From contig SBEH01000001.1 in the NCBI GenBank assembly GCA_009668945.1, forward strand, positions 367,776 through 431,775: 64,000 bases of DNA, in the 5' to 3' direction. A model generated the notes under the pieces. The model did not search any database. It saw only the letters and a list, made by a program, of their open reading frames with translations, and was not told the origin of the DNA. The stretch's first letter is position 1. Each line of letters opens with the position of its first letter. This DNA comes from Actinomycetota bacterium. GTDB lineage: Bacteria; Actinomycetota; Coriobacteriia; Anaerosomatales; Anaerosomataceae. This document shows positions 1-9,428 of the stretch, piece after piece. The position numbers and the translations under genes are program-made.

Positions 1-1605
1 GATCGCGGGCCCGTCGAAGTCGAAGGCCGCCTTGAGGGCGCGGTCAAGCTCGGACAGCTTCGTCACGCGCGCCCCGAAGGCGCCGTACGCCTCGGCGAGC
101 TTGACGAAATCCGGGCAGTCCTGCGGCAGCGTCGAGGACGAGTACCGGTGCTCGTAGAAGAGCTCCTGCCACTGCCGCACCATGCCGAGGTAGCCGTTGT
201 TGAGGATCACGACCTTCACCGGCAGCTTGTTGATGCTCGCCGTGGCCAGCTCCTGCGAGTTCATCTGGATCGAACCGTCGCCTGCGATGTCCACCACGAG
301 GTAGTCGGGCCGGCCGAGCTGCGCGCCGATCGCCGCCGGCAGGCCGAAGCCCATGGTGCCGAGGCCGCCGGAGGACGCCCACGTGCGCGGCTCGCGGATC
401 TTGAGGTACTGGCACGCCCACATCTGGTTCTGGCCCACCTCGGTGCAGTAGACTGTCGGCCGGTCCTTCGTGAGCTCGCGAACGCGCTCGACGACCTGCT
501 GCGGCAGAATGGCGCCGTCTTGCGCGTGGTAGTGGAACGGGTAGCGCGTGCGCCAGTCGTCGATCACGCGCATCCAGGCCTCGGTACGCGGCTCGGCGTT
601 CATCTTGCGCAGCTCAGCGGTAATGCCGGTGATCACGGCTTTCGCATCGCCCACTATCGGAAGATCTACGCGGCGGTTCTTGCCGATCTCCGCGGGATCG
701 ATATCGGCGTGGACGACCTTCGCTTTCGTCGCGAACGTGGCGAGCTTGCCCGTCACGCGGTCGTCGAAGCGCACGCCGATGCCGAAGAGCAGGTCGGTCT
801 CGGTGATCGCGTAGTTGGTGAACTTGCCGCCGTGCATGCCGGGCATGCCCACGAAGAGATGATGGTCCTCCGGAAACGCGCCCTTGCCCATGAGGGTCGT
901 CACCACAGGCAGCTGCATAAGCTCAGCGAGCTCCTTGAGTTCCTTCGAGGCGTTGGCGGCCAGCACGCCGCCGCCCACGTACAGCAGCGGCTTGCGCGCC
1001 TTGGAGATGAGCGTGGCGGCGTCCTTGATCTGCTTCGCGTGGCCCTTGACGGTGGGCTTGTAGCCCGGCAGGTTCACCCGCTCGGGGTACTTGTACGCCA
1101 CCTCACCGCGCGAGATGTCCACCGGCAGGTCGATGAGCACGGGCCCCGGACGGCCGGTAGAGGCGATGTGGAACGCCTCGGCCATGATCTCGGGAATCTG
1201 CTCGGAATCATCACACAGGTAGTTGTGCTTGGTGATCGGGATCGTGATGCCGGTGATGTCGGTCTCCTGGAACGCGTCCGTGCCGAGGACGTGGGTGGCC
1301 ACCTGGCCGGTGATCACCACTAGCGGCACGGAGTCCATGTACGCGTTCGCGATGCCGGTGACGGTGTTGGCCGCCCCCGGACCGCTCGTGACGATCACGA
1401 CGCCGACCTTGCCCGTCACACGCGCGTACGCGTCGGCCGCGTGCGCCGCGCCCTGCTCGTGACGCGTGAGGATGACGCGGATGCCCTCGGTGTCGTACAG
1501 CGCGTCGAACAGTGGCAGTACCACGCCGCCGGGGTAGCCGAATACGACTTCCACTCCCTCTGCCTGGAGTGATTTCACGATGGCCTGTGCGCCGGTCACT
1601 TTCAT
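1..1605 (-). CDS. ilvB: Acetolactate synthase large subunit (partial, 3' end outside window)
   Basis: This is the thiamine-diphosphate and FAD enzyme that joins two pyruvates, or pyruvate plus 2-oxobutyrate, in the first common step of branched-chain amino-acid synthesis. The window holds 535 codons with no stop, so roughly the last 20-60 residues of a normal 560-600 aa subunit lie beyond base 1. The N-terminus MKVTGAQAIVKSLQ is family-typical. The catalytic Glu lies in LTRHEQGAAH (about residue 50), and the ThDP-binding GDGS..N motif is near residue 440. The ATG at 1605 is preceded by a strong GCAGGAGG site. It lies 60 bp after ilvD on the same strand, so both are probably transcribed from the T-box leader. 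Any regulatory subunit (ilvN) would be outside the window. Confidence 0.95.
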   Translation of the reverse strand, partial: MKVTGAQAIVKSLQAEGVEVVFGYPGGVVLPLFDALYDTEGIRVILTRHEQGAAHAADAYARVTGKVGVVIVTSGPGAANTVTGIANAYMDSVPLVVITGQVATHVLGTDAFQETDITGITIPITKHNYLCDDSEQIPEIMAEAFHIASTGRPGPVLIDLPVDISRGEVAYKYPERVNLPGYKPTVKGHAKQIKDAATLISKARKPLLYVGGGVLAANASKELKELAELMQLPVVTTLMGKGAFPEDHHLFVGMPGMHGGKFTNYAITETDLLFGIGVRFDDRVTGKLATFATKAKVVHADIDPAEIGKNRRVDLPIVGDAKAVITGITAELRKMNAEPRTEAWMRVIDDWRTRYPFHYHAQDGAILPQQVVERVRELTKDRPTVYCTEVGQNQMWACQYLKIREPRTWASSGGLGTMGFGLPAAIGAQLGRPDYLVVDIAGDGSIQMNSQELATASINKLPVKVVILNNGYLGMVRQWQELFYEHRYSSSTLPQDCPDFVKLAEAYGAFGARVTKLSELDRALKAAFDFDGPAI

Positions 1606-1665
1606 GCGTTCACCTCCTGCTGGTGCCTCCGATTCCAGGGTTCGCAGAAATGCGAACCTGCGTGC

Positions 1666-3330
1666 TCACTCGAGCACTGCGCCCTTGTCGGCGCTCGTCA
1701 CGAACCGTCCGTACCGCGCGAGATAGCCGGTCTTGACCTTTGGATCGGGGGCTGTCCACTCGCGCGCGCGGACTGCGAGGAACTCGTCGGTGACCTCGAG
1801 GGTGAGCGTGCCGGCATCGATGTCGATCGAGATGGTGTCGCCCTCCTCCACGAGCGCAATCGGCCCGCCCTCGGCGGCCTCCGGGCTCACGTGCCCGATC
1901 GACGCGCCGCTCGTGGCGCCGCTGAAGCGGCCGTCGGTGATGAGCGCAACGCTCTTGGCGAGCCCCATGCCCTTCACCGACGAGGTCGGCGAGAGCATCT
2001 CGCGCATCCCCGGACCGCCCTTGGGGCCTTCGTAGCGGATGACGATCACGTCACCCTCGCGGATCTTCCCGCCGAGGATCGCCGCGCTCGCCTCCTCCTC
2101 GCTCTCGAAGACGCGCGCGGGTCCCGCGTGCCGCCGCATCTCCGGCGCCACCGCCGACTGCTTGACCACCGCACCGCGTGGCGCCAGGTTGCCCCGCATC
2201 ACGCGCAGACCGCCCACGGCGGCGTACGGGTCGTCGATAGAGCGGATGACCACACCGTCAGCGCCAGCGAGGTGCTTGATGGTGTCGCCTATCGTGCCGC
2301 CCGTGACCGTGAGCGCGTGCGTGTCAATGAGTCCACCCTTGGCGAGCTCGGCCATGATCGCCGGGATGCCGCCGGCGAAGTACAGGTCCTCGATGTGGTA
2401 GTCGCTCGCCGGCGAGACGCGAACGAGGTTCGGCGTCTTCGCCGAGACTGCCTGCCAGTCGTCGAGCGTGATCGGATGACCCGCCTCGGAAGCGATGGCG
2501 GTGAGATGCAGCACGGTGTTGCTCGACCCGCCGAAGGCCATGTCGAGCGTCATCGCGTTCCTGATGGCGGCGGGCGTCATGATCTTTCGCGCGGTGATGC
2601 CGTGCTTGAGCAGCTCCATCACCGCCATGCCGGCGTGCTTCGCCAGCCGGATGCGCTCCGAATAGACGGCTGGCACCGTGCCGTTGCCCGGCAGACCCAT
2701 GCCGATGGCCTCCGTGAGGCAGTTCATCGAGTTCGCGGTGAACATGCCGGCGCAGCTACCGGACGTGGGGCACGCATCGTTCTCCAGCGCGAGCAGGCTC
2801 TCGTCGGAGACCTCGCCTTTGGCATGCGCGCCTATGGCGGTGAAGACGGTGTCGAGGTCGACGTGCTTGTTCTCCCAGCGGCCGGCGAGCATGGGCCCCG
2901 CCGAGACAACGACCGTCGGCAGGTCCATGCGTGCGGCTGCCATGAGCATGCCCGGGATGACCTTGTCGCAGTTCGGGATGAGCACGACGGCGTCGAACGC
3001 GTGGGCGCTCACGGCGATCTCCACCGAGTCCGCGATGACCTCGCGGCTGGCGAGCGAGTAGCGCATGCCCTCGTGGCCCATCGCGATGCCGTCGCACACG
3101 CCGATCGTGGAGATCTCAAGCGGGGTGCCGCCGGCGATGCGCACGCCGGTCTTCACGGCATCTGCGATGCGGTCCATGCCGACGTGGCCGGGGATGATGT
3201 CGTTCGCCGAGTTGATCACGGCTACAAGCGGGCGCGCGATCTCCTCGTCGGTGAGGCCGTCGGCCTTCAGGAGGCTGCGGTGGGGCGCACGGAGGGCGCC
3301 CTTCTTCATGCGATCGCTGCGATGCTCCAT
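1666..3330 (-). CDS. ilvD: Dihydroxy-acid dehydratase
   Basis: IlvD dehydrates 2,3-dihydroxy-isovalerate and 2,3-dihydroxy-3-methylvalerate to the 2-oxo acids that precede valine, leucine and isoleucine. The protein has 554 aa, normal for the IlvD/Edd family. Its three cluster-binding cysteines lie in GVCDG (about 79), PNCDK (121) and TSGSCAGMF (193), so it should carry an Fe-S cluster. The N-terminus [20 protein letters not shown] matches the family. I chose the ATG at 3330, which follows GGGGAG with 5-6 nt spacing. A GTG two codons upstream (3336) is possible and makes little difference. ilvB follows 60 bp downstream. Expression is probably set by the T-box leader immediately upstream. Confidence 0.96.
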   Translation of the reverse strand: MEHRSDRMKKGALRAPHRSLLKADGLTDEEIARPLVAVINSANDIIPGHVGMDRIADAVKTGVRIAGGTPLEISTIGVCDGIAMGHEGMRYSLASREVIADSVEIAVSAHAFDAVVLIPNCDKVIPGMLMAAARMDLPTVVVSAGPMLAGRWENKHVDLDTVFTAIGAHAKGEVSDESLLALENDACPTSGSCAGMFTANSMNCLTEAIGMGLPGNGTVPAVYSERIRLAKHAGMAVMELLKHGITARKIMTPAAIRNAMTLDMAFGGSSNTVLHLTAIASEAGHPITLDDWQAVSAKTPNLVRVSPASDYHIEDLYFAGGIPAIMAELAKGGLIDTHALTVTGGTIGDTIKHLAGADGVVIRSIDDPYAAVGGLRVMRGNLAPRGAVVKQSAVAPEMRRHAGPARVFESEEEASAAILGGKIREGDVIVIRYEGPKGGPGMREMLSPTSSVKGMGLAKSVALITDGRFSGATSGASIGHVSPEAAEGGPIALVEEGDTISIDIDAGTLTLEVTDEFLAVRAREWTAPDPKVKTGYLARYGRFVTSADKGAVLE

Positions 3331-3360
3331 GCGCACTCCCCTGCCTCATTCGGGCGGGGC

Positions 3361-3636
3361 CCCGCGTGCCGCATAGAGCGAGGAGGCGCAAGCGGGCCTG
3401 CTTGGGTCCGTGCGCGTGTCTTCATGACTCATGCGGCAGGTAACGGATGCCACCGACCCGTCTTACTGGTCCGGCGCCCTGGCGGAGGTCGTCCGCCCTG
3501 GTGACGCCGGCACGTTCTTCCGGGTGGCTCGGGGGTGAGTTTCGAAGCGTCCCGCGCCGGGTTTCCACCGTCCCCGACTCTCTGCAGCTGGGATTGGCCC
3601 CTACTGTTCCCCGTCAACGCCGATAGAGCTGTGTCA
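3361..3636 (-). promoter_or_regulatory. T-box riboswitch leader of ilvD-ilvB (probable leucine specifier)
   Basis: On the minus strand the leader has the landmarks of a T-box. The 5' arm of the specifier loop contains ACAGTAG (3601-3608). The distal Stem I signature AGAGAGTCGGGGACGG begins at 3583. The 3' arm reads GAAACTCACCCCC (3543-3531), with basal CGGGG/CCCCG pairing. A Stem III-like hairpin follows, then the T-box-like GGTCGGTGGCATCCG (about 3440-3457). Read as GAAA-CUC-A, the specifier is Leu CUC (3539-3537). Further downstream TGCCGCAT pairs perfectly with ATGCGGCA (3438 to 3368), forming a hairpin next to the ilvD ribosome site. That fits control of either termination or translation. 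The bulge reads TGGC rather than the TGGT expected for an A73 tRNA, so the amino-acid assignment is tentative. Confidence 0.8.
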
Positions 3637-3650
3637 TTGACAGGGCATGA

Positions 3651-3656
3651 AGTATA
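3651..3656 (-). promoter_or_regulatory. -10 element of the ilvD T-box transcript
   Basis: TATACT reads on the minus strand about 15 nt before the first base of Stem I, which places the start of transcription near 3644. There is no good -35 hexamer at 17-18 bp; the best is a weak TTTGCG. Confidence 0.5.
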
Positions 3657-3778
3657 GGCGAGCGGCGGCGATGCCGCAAACGCCGACCTGCGCCGAGGCA
3701 CTGCGGCGTTGCGCGACGGCTGCCTTCGGGCATCAACTCGCCAGAAGGTGTCCCATGCGGCGAAAGGCCACGTGACAC

Positions 3779-4921
3779 GTGGAAGTCGGATTCGCATACA
3801 CCCCAAGCCTCGATGCCTACGACCTCGGCCCGGAGCATCCGTTCAGGCCCGAGCGCGTGACGCTCGCGGTGAAGCTGATGGAAGCGTACGGCCTCATCGC
3901 AGAGGGCGCGCTCCGGCCGATCGAGTTCCAGCCGGCCACACGGGAGCAGCTCGAGCGCGTCCACGATGGCGCCTACATCGACACGGTGATTCGCGCATCG
4001 GGCCCGGGCGGGCTGTGGCCTCCGGAACGGGGGATCGGTCCCGGCGACACACCCGCGTTCCCGGGCATGCACGACGCCGCAGCGCTCGTGGCGGGCGCGA
4101 CGTCGGCGTCGCTCCGAACGGTACTAGACGGCCGCTACACCCGGGCCTTCTCTCCCGCCGGCGGTCTCCATCACGCGCATCGCGACCGCGCGGCGGGCTT
4201 CTGCGTGTACAACGACCTCGCGGTGGCAATCGCCGACGCGCTCGCCCGCGACCCCGACCTACGCGTACTCTACGTCGACATCGACGCCCACCACGGTGAC
4301 GGAGTGCAGGAGGCCTTCTACACCGGCCCGCGCGTGCTCACGATATCCCTCCACGAAAGCGGACAGTACCTCTATCCGGGGACAGGCTTCATCGAGGAGC
4401 GCGGGAGCGGCGCGGGGAGGGGAACTGCGATCAACGTGCCGATGCCGCCGCTGGCAACTGACGAGTGCTATCTGCTGGCATTCGACGAAGTGGTCGCACC
4501 CGCAGCGCGAGCGTTCAAACCCGGGGTCATCGTGGCGCAATGCGGCACCGACGCCCACTGGAGCGATCCGCTCACATCGCTCGGCGTCACGCTCGCCGGG
4601 TTCAGCGCGCTGTACGCCCGCATCGTGGCGCTTGCTGATCAGTTGTGTGCGGGACGCCTGCTCGCCTGCGGCGGAGGCGGCTACGCCTGGACCAGGGTGG
4701 TGCCGCGGGCCTGGACGATGTTGGCCGCGATTCTCGTAGAACGAGAACTGCCCGAAGACCTCCCGGCGGCCTGGCTCGCGGCACTCGGCCGGTACACGGA
4801 CGCACCCCCAGCATCTCTCACCGGCGATCCGGCGCCCTCTGTGCCCGCAGGCGCAGCCCATCGGCAGCTCGCAACCACAGAGGCGGTCATCGCCAAGCTC
4901 CGCGACCTCGGGGCGGTCTGA
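3779..4921 (+). CDS. acuC: AcuC-type histone-deacetylase-superfamily protein
   Basis: This 380 aa, single-domain member of the arginase/deacetylase fold is a Zn-dependent amidohydrolase of the acetoin-utilisation AcuC type. Homologues remove acyl groups from lysines, classically on acetyl-CoA synthetase. Visible active-site segments are GGLHHAHRDRAAGFC (about 125-140, His dyad), DIDAHHGDG (167-175, metal ligands) and the late GGGGY. The start is GTG at 3779, with GAAAGG 11 nt upstream; no better start is in frame. It stands alone between the divergent ilv leader and the convergent cytochrome gene. No acetoin or acetyl-CoA-synthetase gene is in view, so its target here is unknown. Confidence 0.88.
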   Translation: MEVGFAYTPSLDAYDLGPEHPFRPERVTLAVKLMEAYGLIAEGALRPIEFQPATREQLERVHDGAYIDTVIRASGPGGLWPPERGIGPGDTPAFPGMHDAAALVAGATSASLRTVLDGRYTRAFSPAGGLHHAHRDRAAGFCVYNDLAVAIADALARDPDLRVLYVDIDAHHGDGVQEAFYTGPRVLTISLHESGQYLYPGTGFIEERGSGAGRGTAINVPMPPLATDECYLLAFDEVVAPAARAFKPGVIVAQCGTDAHWSDPLTSLGVTLAGFSALYARIVALADQLCAGRLLACGGGGYAWTRVVPRAWTMLAAILVERELPEDLPAAWLAALGRYTDAPPASLTGDPAPSVPAGAAHRQLATTEAVIAKLRDLGAV

Positions 4922-5021
4922 CCCTCTCGGCGCGACTGCCAAAGGGACGCGCCCCCGCCGGCGTCCGACGGAGGCGCCCTACCCCTCCCGCTCAAGCGAC
5001 CCTGAGAGCCGCCTGCCTCGC

Positions 5022-8000
5022 CTAGTAGCCCCAGGCCTCCAGCTCCCAGATCCGGTAGTTGCTGCTGTTGGCGGTAGTGCAGTACACGCGCACGTAGCGC
5101 GCACTCACGGAGTTGAGCGTCACCGTCTTGATGCCGACGGAGCCGTTGGTCGTGCCGTATTGCATCGTCCAGTTGGTGCCGTCGGTCGACGTTTGCACCT
5201 CGTACGACTTTGCGTAGTAGGTGCTCGGCCAATTGACGACGATGCTCGTGAGCGTCTTGACGGCGCCCAAATCCACGCGCAGCCACTGCATGCCGGTGCT
5301 CAACGAGCGCCAGTCCGTAGTCGTGCTGCCGTCGATCGCCTTCGCTGCAGAGTATGTCGAGCTGTACTGGCTCGATGCCGAAGCGCTACCCGTGCGCGCG
5401 ATGTTCGTCGGTGTCGGATTCGCAGTGAGTGTCACATTCTGCGTCTCCGTGGCGCCAGCGGTGATCGCCACCGGGCCGGACCACGGGGTGTAGCCGGTGG
5501 CACTCACCGTCATCGTGTACGTCCCGGCGGTGATGTCAGCGATCGAGTACGCGCCGGTGCTGCTCGTCGTGGCGGTCTTGCCCGCGATGCTCACCGTCGC
5601 CCCGGCGAGTGCGCCTCCAGTCGACTTGGTGACCGTGCCAGCCGCCGTCCCCGCTGTGGGCGCCGTCGCGTTCGCCGGCCAGCTCGAGCCGGAAAGCGGG
5701 TGCTTGTCGGATGCGCAAGCCGCGCCGCAGTCCGACTTGCCCCAACCGTTCGGCGTGTAGCTCTTGAGCGATATCCGCTGCACTCCACCGGTGTACGCGG
5801 AGTACGGTGCCGGGTCGGTCGTGTACGCGAGCAGGCGCGGGCGCGTCCATCCGTGCGGCACCGCCGTGTGGCAGTAGTGGCAGTAGCCACCCTCCCCGCC
5901 CCGGTCATCGTGCTCCTTGTGGACGATGTTGCTCCACGAGCCGCTCGCCGACAGGTCGTGACACTTCTCGCAGATGATGCCCGCGGCAGAGCTTCCGCCC
6001 TTGGACATGCTCATGCCCGTCGAAGAACTCGCCGAGAGCTGCGCGGTGCCGCCGGTGCCGCCAGCGCGGAAGGACTTCGGGTACGCCGGATCGATGTTGA
6101 CCTTCATCGTCGCACCATGCGGCCCGGTGGCGCCGCTGTACGAGTGGCAGTCGGTGCAGCCCGTCATCGAGCTTGTCGTCCAGCCCGACTTGAGGAAGCT
6201 GCTCGCGCTCGGCAGTGTCCATGTGTACGTGGTCCCATTCGCTGAGAACACCGACCGCATTCCGGGCAGATCCGCTCTTGTACGGTGAAGTGACAGGCGC
6301 GCCGGGTTGAACTCGTAGGCGAGTGCCGCATGGGCCGCTGGATGGCATGTCGCGCAGCGCCTGTCGTGCGCGGTGATCGAACCCCGAACGGCGGCCGACG
6401 TCGAGTCGTGGCAGGTCGCGCAGTTGTAGCCGAGTGCCTCGTGCTCGTCGTCGAGGTACATGAAGTGACACGCGGCGCACTCGGAGCCGTTCGCGGCCGC
6501 CGCGTTGTGCGATTCATGGTGGTTGGTGCCCACGTTGGGGTGACAGGCCGCGTCCGCACAGTTGGTGGTGCGTGCGGGCGTGGCCGCATTGACGTGGCAG
6601 GCTGCGCAGCCAGGTCCGGTCGGCTTGCCGTGGATCGCCTCGACGTTGGTGATGTCGTGGCAGCCGGAACCGCTGCATCCCGTGGTAGTCGACACGTGCT
6701 TGCTCGCCTGCGCGCCGTGCTTGGTGGCGTGGCAAGCAGCGCACGTCTTGTTCCACGCAGCGGTGAAGTTGTCGACCTTCGCTTCATGGCAAGAAACGCA
6801 CGTCACGACTGGCGAGACGGAGGTCTTGGAGTGCTCGGCCTTCATGTCCTTGTAGTGACACTGATCGCAGGCCGTCTCCGCCGAGGCGTTGTGCGCAGAC
6901 GCCGGGTAGTGGTTCGGATCGATCTGTGTGTAGCCGCCGTGGCAGTAGGTGCATTCGATCGACGGGTTCGTCCAGTTGATCCGACCCGCCGGCGCGCTGT
7001 GGCACACCGGACACGAGCCATTCACCGTCGTAGCGTGTATCTGTCGCACGTCCCCTGTCTCGTGGCAGTCCACGCAGGTCCGGCTCGCCGTTGCAGTGTG
7101 AATCGTTGCGATGTCGCCGTGAACTGTGTGGCAGCTAGAGCAGTCAGCCGTTGCGGTGGCTGGAATGCGACCTGGCGTCACGTTCTTGTGGCAAAGGTCG
7201 CAGGTGGACGAGTACCCCCACTTCGCAATGGTGCGCTGGTGCTCCTCGGGAAGGGTGTTCGCAACGTGGCACGGCGTGCCCGTGGTGCAGGATGGATCCA
7301 TCGCCGAGTAGGTGTGCTTGGATGTCATCAGCTCGTGATAGTCCACACCCTCGGCGGCGTGGCAGCTCGCGCACTCGGCAGTATGTCCGCTGATGACCTC
7401 TATTCGCGAGCTCGCATGACAGACCTTGCACGGACCGGCCGCCGCAGTCGCATGCACTGCGGTCACGTCGATCGCGGTCTGCCCGGTCGCGTGACAGACG
7501 CCGCACTCGAGACTGGCAGCCGTCGCCGCTGTGTGCGCCGACGCGTTCGTATGGTACGCCGCGTGGCATGCCGAGCAGCGCGTGTCGTTCGCAGTCGAGA
7601 TTGCCGACTGAGCGGTGTCACCCGTCACGGCGCCGCTCGTCTGGCCCGTGTACAGAGCGTGGCACACGTCACAACCGGTGAGACCCGCAGTGCTGGTGTA
7701 GCCGCCATTGTGCTCGGCAGCGATGTTCGCGCTGTGGCAGTCGGCGCATGCAAGCAGTGGGCTGTCGACGAACGCCGACGTATGCGCCACCGGAATCGGA
7801 GCGTGGACCGAGTGGCAGCCCTCGCAGGCACTCAGCCGCGCGGCGATCACGTTCCGGACCTGCGAGCCCACCGGCTGATCGTGACAGGTTCCGCATGTGA
7901 GCGCGGCGCCTGCCGCGTCCCGCCGCGGGAAGACGACCCACGCGCCGGACAGCTGCAGTCCGACATGCTCGTCAACGAGGTTGGCGGTATGGCAGCCCGC

Positions 8001-9428
8001 ACAGTCGCCCGTCGGCGCTGTGCCCGCGGAACCCGTCACGTACGAATAGTTCGGCGAGCCGTCGGCGTTCGCGAGCGGCGGAACGGCATTGTGAGCGTCA
8101 CGGTGTCCGCCAAGCGCGCTGATCGAGCCGTGGCAGTCACCGCAGCCGGTCAGGTGGTTCACGATGGCGTACTGCACTTCGGCGCGAACGCTGGAGTGGC
8201 AGCCGCTGCAGCCGAAGGCGGCGTTGCGCTGCGCGTGCACCGCGGGCAGATCCGGCGTGGCGTGGCAGCCAGTACCGCCACAGGTCACCGAGACCGACTG
8301 ATGCCTCGCCGAGTCGTAGTGAGCCTCGAAGGTGAAGTGGCAGACGGTGCAGTCGCTCGAGGCCGGCTTGCCCGCCAACGTATGACAGACGCGGCAGGAG
8401 GTTGCGCCGGGCACGGTCTTGCTCTTGGCTGCTACGTGGATGGAGCCGAGATCCGTGCCAGGGTGACACTGAAGACAACGCTGGTTCGCGTTGGAGACCT
8501 CATGCTTCACCGGTGCGTCTGCATGCATCGGCTTCGTCGAGCCTGCTGTGTGGCAGCCACCGGTGGCGCAGGTCTGGTCCCAGGCGGCGAACGACTTGCG
8601 AGGCATCGGGTGGCATTTGACGCAGCTTGTGCCGGTCGCACCGGGATCTGCGTGCGCCGTGGCCAGATCGAGCGAATGGCACGACGAGCATGCGATCGTG
8701 TCCAGCGCGCCGTCATCGGCAACATGATCGACGGTGTCATACCAGTGGTACGTGACCCTCAGCGGATGACAGGAACCGCACGACGGCACGAAGTCAGCCG
8801 TCGCCGCCTTCGCGGGATCGTGACATGAAGAGTTGACGCAGGTGGAGGGCGCGGTGACCGCGGAAGTGCCGGTGGCCTGGAGGTACGTCACTGGCGGGTA
8901 CTGTGACACAGCGTGGTTGGTGTGCTGCACGTCGCCGTGGCATGCCGAGCAGGCAACCGGCTTGTGACATGGCTGGCACTTGGAGGAGTTGGCCCAGGTC
9001 AGCGAGTTGACCCATCCCGCACCAGAGTGCTGTGCGTGAAGCGTCTGCGGAGAAGCAGTAAGCGACTCCGGCCAACCGAATCTGCCGTACTGTGTCAGCG
9101 TGTAGCCCTGGAAGAACCTGCTGCTGTCCGGCATGGTGGGAGCGTACACTCCGTGGCAGTTCGAGCAACGGCTGTAGAGGTTGTGCCAGTGCTGGGGCGT
9201 GGTTTCGTTGTGTTCGATCGCCCCGTGGCAGGTCTTGCAGCGGTTGTAGTCGACCGGCGCCACGGCGAAGTCGACCTTCCCCACCGCACCAGTACCGGCG
9301 ACCCCATGACAGGTGTAGCAGTCGCCTGGCGTGGTGTACGTCGGCGCAGTCTGCGCAGCCGCCACACCCCCGACCGCGAACACCAGAACGAGTGTGAGCG
9401 CTACCAGAACCAGGACGCGAACACGCAT
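5022..9428 (-). CDS. Giant secreted multiheme c-type cytochrome with discoidin (F5/8C) C-terminus
   Basis: The protein has 1,468 aa. It has a signal peptide (about 1-26, LVLVALTLVLVFAVGG then AAAQT) and then some 43 covalent haem sites from C37 to about residue 1185. I count 37 CxxCH, five CX4CH (such as CVNSSCH, CATGGCH, CGGTGCH) and one CX5CH (CTTGTPCH), plus many free His for axial ligation. The tail holds a carboxypeptidase-regulatory-like beta-sandwich (about 1263-1333) and an F5/8-type C (discoidin) carbohydrate-binding domain (about 1340-1468). There is no transmembrane anchor, so it is probably exported and held to the cell surface or matrix by the discoidin domain. Long-range extracellular electron transfer is the likely role. 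The ATG at 9428 was chosen because it opens the signal peptide. The ORF stays open 42 codons further, but without signal-peptide or domain sense. Confidence 0.92.
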   Translation of the reverse strand: MRVRVLVLVALTLVLVFAVGGVAAAQTAPTYTTPGDCYTCHGVAGTGAVGKVDFAVAPVDYNRCKTCHGAIEHNETTPQHWHNLYSRCSNCHGVYAPTMPDSSRFFQGYTLTQYGRFGWPESLTASPQTLHAQHSGAGWVNSLTWANSSKCQPCHKPVACSACHGDVQHTNHAVSQYPPVTYLQATGTSAVTAPSTCVNSSCHDPAKAATADFVPSCGSCHPLRVTYHWYDTVDHVADDGALDTIACSSCHSLDLATAHADPGATGTSCVKCHPMPRKSFAAWDQTCATGGCHTAGSTKPMHADAPVKHEVSNANQRCLQCHPGTDLGSIHVAAKSKTVPGATSCRVCHTLAGKPASSDCTVCHFTFEAHYDSARHQSVSVTCGGTGCHATPDLPAVHAQRNAAFGCSGCHSSVRAEVQYAIVNHLTGCGDCHGSISALGGHRDAHNAVPPLANADGSPNYSYVTGSAGTAPTGDCAGCHTANLVDEHVGLQLSGAWVVFPRRDAAGAALTCGTCHDQPVGSQVRNVIAARLSACEGCHSVHAPIPVAHTSAFVDSPLLACADCHSANIAAEHNGGYTSTAGLTGCDVCHALYTGQTSGAVTGDTAQSAISTANDTRCSACHAAYHTNASAHTAATAASLECGVCHATGQTAIDVTAVHATAAAGPCKVCHASSRIEVISGHTAECASCHAAEGVDYHELMTSKHTYSAMDPSCTTGTPCHVANTLPEEHQRTIAKWGYSSTCDLCHKNVTPGRIPATATADCSSCHTVHGDIATIHTATASRTCVDCHETGDVRQIHATTVNGSCPVCHSAPAGRINWTNPSIECTYCHGGYTQIDPNHYPASAHNASAETACDQCHYKDMKAEHSKTSVSPVVTCVSCHEAKVDNFTAAWNKTCAACHATKHGAQASKHVSTTTGCSGSGCHDITNVEAIHGKPTGPGCAACHVNAATPARTTNCADAACHPNVGTNHHESHNAAAANGSECAACHFMYLDDEHEALGYNCATCHDSTSAAVRGSITAHDRRCATCHPAAHAALAYEFNPARLSLHRTRADLPGMRSVFSANGTTYTWTLPSASSFLKSGWTTSSMTGCTDCHSYSGATGPHGATMKVNIDPAYPKSFRAGGTGGTAQLSASSSTGMSMSKGGSSAAGIICEKCHDLSASGSWSNIVHKEHDDRGGEGGYCHYCHTAVPHGWTRPRLLAYTTDPAPYSAYTGGVQRISLKSYTPNGWGKSDCGAACASDKHPLSGSSWPANATAPTAGTAAGTVTKSTGGALAGATVSIAGKTATTSSTGAYSIADITAGTYTMTVSATGYTPWSGPVAITAGATETQNVTLTANPTPTNIARTGSASASSQYSSTYSAAKAIDGSTTTDWRSLSTGMQWLRVDLGAVKTLTSIVVNWPSTYYAKSYEVQTSTDGTNWTMQYGTTNGSVGIKTVTLNSVSARYVRVYCTTANSSNYRIWELEAWGY

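Noticed and set aside
1891-3504. 537-codon open frame opposite ilvD
   Set aside because: It is antisense to a well-conserved gene and is composed of Arg/Asp/His-rich low-complexity sequence.
6160-6330. Frameshift within the cytochrome, because another frame shows CHFTVQERICPECG
   Set aside because: The in-frame sequence continues sensibly into TYTWTLPSASSFL and the next CTDCH site, and the alternative frame decays into Arg-rich noise within about 20 residues.
6330-8828. 832-codon open frame on the plus strand, opposite the cytochrome
   Set aside because: It is a shadow of the GC-rich cytochrome gene. The translation is Arg/Val/Ala-rich with no domain, signal or ribosome site, while the opposite strand has 43 haem motifs.
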